A stretch of DNA of 64,000 nt from Taeniopygia guttata (taxonomy: Eukaryota > Chordata > Aves > Passeriformes > Estrildidae), in the NCBI RefSeq assembly GCF_048771995.1, contig NC_133026.1, positions 152,451,001 to 152,515,000 of the forward strand, in the 5' to 3' direction. Shown here piece after piece: positions 56,800-64,000 of this stretch. The position numbers and the translations under genes were made by a program. The notes beneath the pieces are model-generated. The model made no database searches. It saw nothing but the letters and a program-made list of their open reading frames with translations, and was not told the DNA's origin. The first letter of the stretch is position 1; every line of letters starts with the position of its first letter.

Positions 56800-58065
56800 C
56801 ATTTGTCTCCTGTCTTTATTTGGTGTGGTTGTGTCATATCATTTTCACCCTATTTCTCCCTTTGCCTCTTACTTTCCTCTTCAGTCTATTCTTCACTTTT
56901 TACTTCCACATCTAACTGTTTCTCTTTGTCTCTGGCTCTGTTTTCCTTTGTTCCTGTTTCTAACACCATCTCTGCATTTCTCTAATCCTATTTCCCTCTA
57001 ACCTTGTCTTTTTCTCCCATTCTTCTATGTGTATTTCCTAATGTCCATTTATCTGTCTCTTTCAATATAGCTTTCACTGTGTTTTCTTCTTTTTTTTCTT
57101 CTTTAAGTTTGTCAGCCTTTGTCTTTGTAACCCTTGCTATCATTTCCCTTGTTTCTAACTTTCACCCTTCTTCCTGTTTTGTCCAACTTTAACTATTTTG
57201 TCTTTTTAAGTCTCTTTCTATTTTTCTCTCTTGAACCCTATCTTTCATTCTGTCTCTCTATTTCTTTTTTTCCTGTAGGCTTTTACCTCTATGTCTTCTT
57301 TGTCATGTCTCTCCATTTCCTTTTCTCTTTCACTTCAAGTGTTTCCTTTTCTCTTTGTCTTTCACTCTGTTTTTCTCCTTACTCCCCTTTCCTTCTCCCT
57401 TTGTCCTCCTTTGTCTTTCCAATCTAACTTCTTTGGTTTCTCTTTCTAAGTCTTCTTTTTCTCACTGTGTTTTCTTCTTTTTACTCTTCTGTTATTTGTC
57501 TCTCTCTTTCTTCCCACTCTCTCCTGTTCTTCTCACACTCTCCTCTTTTTCTTCTTCTCACTTTGTTTTCTTCTACTTACTCTCTCCTCTTCTTTTGCTT
57601 CTTCTTCTCCTGTCTCCTCTTGTTCTTGTTCTTCTCCCTCTCTCCTCTTGTTCTTCTCTCCTCTTCTCCCTCTCTCCTCTTGTTCTTCTCCCTCTCTCCT
57701 CTTGTTCTTCTCTCCTCTTCTCCCTGTCTCCTCTTGTTCTTGTTCTTCTCCCTCTCTCCTCTTGTTCTTCTCTCCTCTTCTCCCTGTCTCCTCTTGTTCT
57801 TGTTCTTCTCCCTCTCTCCTCTTGTTCTTCTCTCCTCTTCTCCCTGTCTCCTCTTGTTCTTGTTCTTCTCTCTCTCTCCTCTTCTTCTTGTCTCCTCTTC
57901 TCCCTCTCTCCTCTTCTTTTTGTCTCTTGTTCTTCTTCTTTTCCTCTCTCCTCTTCTTCTTTGTCTTCTCTTCTTCTTCTTTTCCTCTCTCCTCATCTTC
58001 TTCTTCTCACTCTCTCCTCCTCTCTCTTCCTCTCTTTTTTTCTCTTCCTTTCTACTTTTCTAGTC
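56800..58065 (+). repeat. Polypyrimidine tract with a 60-bp tandem repeat
   Basis: About 1.25 kb of CT-rich + strand. At 57,727-57,900 a 60-bp unit built of CTCCTCTTGTTCTT, CCCTCTCTCC and CTCCTCTTCTC recurs in exact register. The stop-free Ser/Leu/Phe frames on + and Arg/Glu/Lys frames on - follow from the composition. Confidence 0.9.
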
Positions 58066-58070
58066 TAAAA

Positions 58071-58176
58071 GCAGCAGTAGAAAATCCATGCTCCCAGGGA
58101 GTAAATAAAAAAAAAAAAAACAACTTTAAAAAGAAAACTATTTACTCCCTGGGAGCATCAAATTTTCTACTGCTGC
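58071..58176. repeat. Near-perfect inverted repeat
   Basis: Inner arms 58,088-58,107 and 58,139-58,158 are a perfect 20-bp match around CTCCCAGGGAG, with a 31-nt A-rich loop. Outer arms 58,071-58,085 and 58,162-58,176 (GCAGCAGTAGAAAAT) are also perfect. Left-copy homologue at 39,081-39,235. Confidence 0.9.
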
Positions 58177-58239
58177 ACCGGACATATATTTTTTCTTCTT
58201 TTTTATATATATACATATAGGGGGTCTAGGGGAGGGGTC
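58177..58239. other. AT-rich link to the C-rich repeats
   Basis: ATATATAT-type sequence and CATATAGGGGG, the last point of similarity with the left module (~39,285). Confidence 0.5.
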
Positions 58240-58812
58240 TACTAGGTAGTCCCACCCCCTCACATCACCCTGACACCTCCCCACACCCCACCCCCTCACC
58301 TGACCCCTCCCCTAAACCAGTCCCCAGTCCCACCCCCTAACCCAAACCCCTCCCCCAGTCCCACCCCCTAACCCCAGCCCCGCCCCTAGCCCCTCCCCAA
58401 CCCTAAACCCGCCCCCTAGCCCCTCCCCCAACCCTAACCCCGCCCCCTGGCCCCTCCCCCAACCCTAACCCCGCCCCCTGGCCACTCCCCCTCCCCAGAC
58501 CCCGCCCCCGGCCACTCCCCCTCCCCAGACCCCGCCCCCGGCCCCTCCCCCAACCCTAACCCCGCCCCCCGGCCACTCCCCCTCCCCAGACCCCGCCCCC
58601 CGGCCACTCCCCCTCCCCAGACCCCGCCCCCCGCCACTCCCCCTCCCCAGACCCCGCCCCCCGCCACTCCCCCTCCCCAGACCCCGCCCCCCGGCCACTC
58701 CCCCTCCCCAGACCCCGCCCCCGGCCACTCCCCCTCCCCAGACCCCGCCCCCCGGCCACTCCCCCTCCCCAGACCCCGCCCCCCGGCCACTCCCCCTCCC
58801 CAGGCCCCGCCC
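58240..58812. repeat. C-rich ~31-bp subtelomeric minisatellite
   Basis: From ~58,480 units of about 30-31 bp repeat CCCCGCCCCC, GGCCACTCCC and CCTCCCCAGAC. Earlier copies (58,240-58,480) are looser, with CCCTAACCC-like words. Extreme C over G on the + strand, the opposite skew to the adjacent telomere. Gly-rich - strand frames are repeat artefacts. Confidence 0.9.
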
Positions 58813-58974
58813 CTACTTAGAGTTAGCTGGTTAGGGTTAGTTAGCAGGTTAGGGTTAGTTAGCGGGTTAGGGTTAGGGTTAGGGTTAGTTAGCGGGTTAG
58901 GGTTAGGGTTAGGGTTAGTTAGCGGGTTAGGGTTAGTTAGCGGGTTAGGGTTAGGGTTAGGGTTAGTTAGCGGG
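58813..58974 (+). repeat. Variant telomeric repeats at the telomere boundary
   Basis: TTAGGG blocks alternate with a TTAGTTAGCGGG or TTAGTTAGCAGG insert at least five times before the pure array begins. Confidence 0.95.
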
Positions 58975-61900
58975 TTAGGGTTAGGGTTAGGGTTAGGGTT
59001 AGGGTTAGGGTTAGGGTTAGGGTTAGGGTTAGGGTTAGGGTTAGGGTTAGGGTTAGGGTTTGGGTTAGGGTTAGGGTTAGGGTTAGGGTTAGGGTTAGGG
59101 TTAGGGTTAGGGTTAGGGTTAGGGTTAGGGTTAGGGTTAGGGTTAGGGTTAGGGTTAGGGTTAGGGTTAGGGTTAGGGTTAGGGTTAGGGTTAGGGTTAG
59201 GGTTAGGGTTAGGGTTAGGGTTAGGGTTAGGGTTAGGGTTAGGGTTAGGGTTAGGGTTAGGGTTAGGGTTAGGGTTAGGGTTAGGGTTAGGGTTAGGGTT
59301 AGGGTTAGGGTTAGGGTTAGGGTTAGGGTTAGGGTTAGGGTTAGGGTTAGGGTTAGGGTTAGGGTTAGGGTTAGGGTTAGGGTTAGGGTTAGGGTTAGGG
59401 TTAGGGTTAGGGTTAGGGTTAGGGTTAGGGTTAGGGTTAGGGTTAGGGTTAGGGTTAGGGTTAGGGTTAGGGTTAGGGTTAGGGTTAGGGTTAGGGTTAG
59501 GGTTAGGGTTAGGGTTAGGGTTAGGGTTAGGGTTAGGGTTAGGGTTAGGGTTAGGGTTAGGGTTAGGGTTAGGGTTAGGGTTAGGGTTAGGGTTAGGGTT
59601 AGGGTTAGGGTTAGGGTTAGGGTTAGGGTTAGGGTTAGGGTTAGGGTTAGGGTTAGGGTTAGGGTTAGGGTTAGGGTTAGGGTTAGGGTTAGGGTTAGGG
59701 TTAGGGTTAGGGTTAGGGTTAGGGTTAGGGTTAGGGTTAGGGTTAGGGTTAGGGTTAGGGTTAGGGTTAGGGTTAGGGTTAGGGTTAGGGTTAGGGTTAG
59801 GGTTAGGGTTAGGGTTAGGGTTAGGGTTAGGGTTAGGGTTAGGGTTAGGGTTAGGGTTAGGGTTAGGGTTAGGGTTAGGGTTAGGGTTAGGGTTAGGGTT
59901 AGGGTTAGGGTTAGGGTTAGGGTTAGGGTTAGGGTTAGGGTTAGGGTTAGGGTTAGGGTTAGGGTTAGGGTTAGGGTTAGGGTTAGGGTTAGGGTTAGGG
60001 TTAGGGTTAGGGTTAGGGTTAGGGTTAGGGTTAGGGTTAGGGTTAGGGTTAGGGTTAGGGTTAGGGTTAGGGTTAGGGTTAGGGTTAGGGTTAGGGTTAG
60101 GGTTAGGGTTAGGGTTAGGGTTAGGGTTAGGGTTAGGGTTAGGGTTAGGGTTAGGGTTAGGGTTAGGGTTAGGGTTAGGGTTAGGGTTAGGGTTAGGGTT
60201 AGGGTTAGGGTTAGGGTTAGGGTTAGGGTTAGGGTTAGGGTTAGGGTTAGGGTTAGGGTTAGGGTTAGGGTTAGGGTTAGGGTTAGGGTTAGGGTTAGGG
60301 TTAGGGTTAGGGTTAGGGTTAGGGTTAGGGTTAGGGTTAGGGTTAGGGTTAGGGTTAGGGTTAGGGTTAGGGTTAGGGTTAGGGTTAGGGTTAGGGTTAG
60401 GGTTAGGGTTAGGGTTAGGGTTAGGGTTAGGGGTTAGGGTTAGGGTTAGGGTTAGGGTTAGGGTTAGGGTTAGGGTTAGGGTTAGGGTTAGGGTTAGGGT
60501 TAGGGTTAGGGTTAGGGTTAGGGTTAGGGTTAGGGTTAGGGTTAGGGTTAGGGTTAGGGTTAGGGTTAGGGTTAGGGGTTAGGGTTAGGGTTAGGGTTAG
60601 GGTTAGGGTTAGGGTTAGGGTTAGGGTTAGGGTTAGGGTTAGGGTTAGGGTTAGGGTTAGGGTTAGGGTTAGGGTTAGGGTTAGGGTTAGGGTTAGGGTT
60701 AGGGTTAGGGTTAGGGTTAGGGTTAGGGTTAGGGTTAGGGTTAGGGTTAGGGTTAGGGTTAGGGTTAGGGTTAGGGTTAGGGTTAGGGTTAGGGTTAGGG
60801 TTAGGGTTAGGGTTAGGGTTAGGGTTAGGGTTAGGGTTAGGGTTAGGGTTAGGGTTAGGGTTAGGGTTAGGGTTAGGGTTAGGGTTAGGGTTAGGGTTAG
60901 GGTTAGGGTTAGGGTTAGGGTTAGGGTTAGGGTTAGGGTTAGGGTTAGGGTTAGGGTTAGGGTTAGGGTTAGGGTTAGGGTTAGGGTTAGGGTTAGGGTT
61001 AGGGTTAGGGTTAGGGTTAGGGTTAGGGTTAGGGTTAGGGTTAGGGTTAGGGTTAGGGTTAGGGTTAGGGTTAGGGTTAGGGTTAGGGTTAGGGTTAGGG
61101 TTAGGGTTAGGGTTAGGGTTAGGGTTAGGGTTAGGGTTAGGGTTAGGGTTAGGGTTAGGGTTAGGGTTAGGGTTAGGGTTAGGGTTAGGGTTAGGGTTAG
61201 GGTTAGGGTTAGGGTTAGGGTTAGGGTTAGGGTTAGGGTTAGGGTTAGGGTTAGGGTTAGGGTTAGGGTTAGGGTTAGGGTTAGGGTTAGGGTTAGGGTT
61301 AGGGTTAGGGTTAGGGTTAGGGTTAGGGTTAGGGTTAGGGTTAGGGTTAGGGTTAGGGTTAGGGTTAGGGTTAGGGTTAGGGTTAGGGTTAGGGTTAGGG
61401 TTAGGGTTAGGGTTAGGGTTAGGGTTAGGGTTAGGGTTAGGGTTAGGGTTAGGGTTAGGGTTAGGGTTAGGGTTAGGGTTAGGGTTAGGGTTAGGGTTAG
61501 GGTTAGGGTTAGGGTTAGGGTTAGGGTTAGGGTTAGGGTTAGGGTTAGGGTTAGGGTTAGGGTTAGGGTTAGGGTTAGGGTTAGGGTTAGGGTTAGGGTT
61601 AGGGTTAGGGTTAGGGTTAGGGTTAGGGTTAGGGTTAGGGTTAGGGTTAGGGTTAGGGTTAGGGTTAGGGTTAGGGTTAGGGTTAGGGTTAGGGTTAGGG
61701 TTAGGGTTAGGGTTAGGGTTAGGGTTAGGGTTAGGGTTAGGGTTAGGGTTAGGGTTAGGGTTAGGGTTAGGGTTAGGGTTAGGGTTAGGGTTAGGGTTAG
61801 GGTTAGGGTTAGGGTTAGGGTTAGGGTTAGGGTTAGGGTTAGGGTTAGGGTTAGGGTTAGGGTTAGGGTTAGGGTTAGGGTTAGGGTTAGGGTTAGGGTT

Positions 61901-64000
61901 AGGGTTAGGGTTAGGGTTAGGGTTAGGGTTAGGGTTAGGGTTAGGGTTAGGGTTAGGGTTAGGGTTAGGGTTAGGGTTAGGGTTAGGGTTAGGGTTAGGG
62001 TTAGGGTTAGGGTTAGGGTTAGGGTTAGGGTTAGGGTTAGGGTTAGGGTTAGGGTTAGGGTTAGGGTTAGGGTTAGGGTTAGGGTTAGGGTTAGGGTTAG
62101 GGTTAGGGTTAGGGTTAGGGTTAGGGTTAGGGTTAGGGTTAGGGTTAGGGTTAGGGTTAGGGTTAGGGTTAGGGTTAGGGTTAGGGTTAGGGTTAGGGTT
62201 AGGGTTAGGGTTTGGGTTAGGGTTAGGGTTAGGGTTAGGGTTAGGGTTAGGGTTAGGGTTAGGGTTAGGGTTAGGGTTAGGGTTAGGGTTAGGGTTAGGG
62301 TTAGGGTTAGGGTTAGGGTTAGGGTTAGGGTTAGGGTTAGGGTTAGGGTTAGGGTTAGGGTTAGGGTTAGGGTTAGGGTTAGGGTTAGGGTTAGGGTTAG
62401 GGTTAGGGTTAGGGTTAGGGTTAGGGTTAGGGTTAGGGTTAGGGTTAGGGTTAGGGTTAGGGTTAGGGTTAGGGTTAGGGTTAGGGTTAGGGTTAGGGTT
62501 AGGGTTAGGGTTAGGGTTAGGGTTAGGGTTAGGGTTAGGGTTAGGGTTAGGGTTAGGGTTAGGGTTAGGGTTAGGGTTAGGGTTAGGGTTAGGGTTAGGG
62601 TTAGGGTTAGGGTTAGGGTTAGGGTTAGGGTTAGGGTTAGGGTTAGGGTTAGGGTTAGGGTTAGGGTTAGGGTTAGGGTTAGGGTTAGGGTTAGGGTTAG
62701 GGTTAGGGTTTGGGTTAGGGTTTGGGTTAGGGTTAGGGTTTGGGTTAGGGTTAGGGTTAGGGTTAGGGTTAGGGTTAGGGTTAGGGTTAGGGTTAGGGTT
62801 AGGGTTAGGGTTAGGGTTAGGGTTAGGGTTAGGGTTAGGGTTAGGGTTAGGGTTAGGGTTAGGGTTAGGGTTAGGGTTAGGGTTAGGGTTAGGGTTAGGG
62901 TTAGGGTTAGGGTTAGGGTTAGGGTTAGGGTTAGGGTTAGGGTTAGGGTTAGGGTTAGGGTTAGGGTTTGGGTTAGGGTTAGGGTTAGGGTTAGGGTTAG
63001 GGTTAGGGTTAGGGTTAGGGTTAGGGTTAGGGTTAGGGTTAGGGTTAGGGTTAGGGTTAGGGTTAGGGTTAGGGTTAGGGTTAGGGTTAGGGTTAGGGTT
63101 AGGGTTAGGGTTAGGGTTAGGGTTAGGGTTAGGGTTAGGGTTAGGGTTAGGGTTAGGGTTAGGGTTAGGGTTAGGGTTAGGGTTAGGGTTAGGGTTAGGG
63201 TTAGGGTTAGGGTTAGGGTTAGGGTTAGGGTTAGGGTTAGGGTTAGGGTTAGGGTTAGGGTTAGGGTTAGGGTTAGGGTTAGGGTTAGGGTTAGGGTTAG
63301 GGTTAGGGTTAGGGTTAGGGTTAGGGTTAGGGTTAGGGTTAGGGTTAGGGTTAGGGTTAGGGTTAGGGTTAGGGTTAGGGTTAGGGTTAGGGTTAGGGTT
63401 AGGGTTAGGGTTAGGGTTAGGGTTAGGGTTAGGGTTAGGGTTAGGGTTAGGGTTAGGGTTAGGGTTAGGGTTAGGGTTAGGGTTAGGGTTAGGGTTAGGG
63501 TTAGGGTTAGGGTTAGGGTTAGGGTTAGGGTTAGGGTTAGGGTTAGGGTTAGGGTTAGGGTTAGGGTTAGGGTTAGGGTTAGGGTTAGGGTTAGGGTTAG
63601 GGTTAGGGTTAGGGTTAGGGTTAGGGTTAGGGTTAGGGTTAGGGTTAGGGTTAGGGTTAGGGTTAGGGTTAGGGTTAGGGTTAGGGTTAGGGTTAGGGTT
63701 AGGGTTAGGGTTAGGGTTAGGGTTAGGGTTAGGGTTAGGGTTAGGGTTAGGGTTAGGGTTAGGGTTAGGGTTAGGGTTAGGGTTAGGGTTAGGGTTAGGG
63801 TTAGGGTTAGGGTTAGGGTTAGGGTTAGGGTTAGGGTTAGGGTTAGGGTTAGGGTTAGGGTTAGGGTTAGGGTTAGGGTTAGGGTTAGGGTTAGGGTTAG
63901 GGTTAGGGTTAGGGTTAGGGTTAGGGTTAGGGTTAGGGTTAGGGTTAGGGTTAGGGTTAGGGTTAGGGTTAGGGTTAGGGTTAGGGTTAGGGTTAGGGTT
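58975..64000 (+). repeat. Terminal telomere, TTAGGG array of about 5 kb
   Basis: Almost uninterrupted TTAGGG to the right edge. Variants seen: TTTGGG at 59,059, 62,211, 62,709, 62,721, 62,739 and 62,967, and two TTAGGGG (about 60,427 and 60,574). Orientation places the chromosome end on the right. Confidence 0.99.

Noticed and set aside
57355..58220. 237- and 190-codon Ser/Leu/Phe frames and the 139-codon Arg/Glu/Lys antisense frame
   Set aside because: Pure consequence of a CT-rich strand; no start context, no non-repetitive core, multiple frames open together.
58434..58790. Gly-rich - strand frames
   Set aside because: Translation of the C-rich 31-bp minisatellite in all frames.

Overview
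This window is the right-hand end of a vertebrate chromosome. The last ~5 kb (about 58,975-64,000) is almost uninterrupted TTAGGG on the + strand, so the G-rich strand runs off the right edge and everything to its left is subtelomere. Short introns, compact LTR-type elements and the absence of recognisable Alu or LINE-1 suggest a sauropsid, most likely a bird. That assignment is inference; no marker gene fixes the species.

Layout. (1) 1-37,378: a head-to-tail array of ~1.25-kb units (29 complete, one truncated, continuing off the left edge). Each unit carries five or six short exon-like segments bounded by consensus splice sites, all pointing right, towards the telomere. Exon e of this family is closed in all three frames, so any transcript is best read as a long spliced non-coding RNA. 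(2) 37,379-39,290: a '3-prime module' holding a decayed 40-bp minisatellite, one exon, a terminal exon with AATAAA, a pyrimidine tract and an inverted repeat. (3) 39,291-40,875: a probable solo LTR, a CpG island built on 36-37-bp repeats (TCACGTGA plus GGCGCCGCCAT) and a short degenerate TTAGGG block. Blocks 1-3 look like a former chromosome end. (4) 40,876-47,100: patchwork of G-, C- and T-rich minisatellites, a diverged ~191-bp repeat and LTR remnants. (5) 47,122-53,201: a candidate multi-exon + strand gene with GC box, CCAAT box, TATA box, a 5-prime exon, an ATG-bearing exon, three near-identical 1,277-bp tandem copies of an exon cassette homologous to the left array, and a unique run of 3-prime exons ending in TAA. 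(6) 54,021-58,230: a second, better preserved copy of the 3-prime module, with 13 regular copies of the 40-bp minisatellite and its terminal exon amplified four times, each copy carrying AATAAA, a GC-rich hairpin and a T-run. (7) 58,240-58,974: C-rich ~31-bp repeats and degenerate telomere, then the telomere.

How the parts may work together (inference): the window shows two iterations of one architecture, [promoter] - [tandem exon cassettes] - [polyadenylation/terminator module] - [hairpin] - [telomeric repeat], both directed towards the chromosome end. It would make large alternatively spliced subtelomeric RNAs that end just before the telomere. No gene of known function was recognised. Most long open frames in the low-complexity and tandem regions are by-products of repeat composition.
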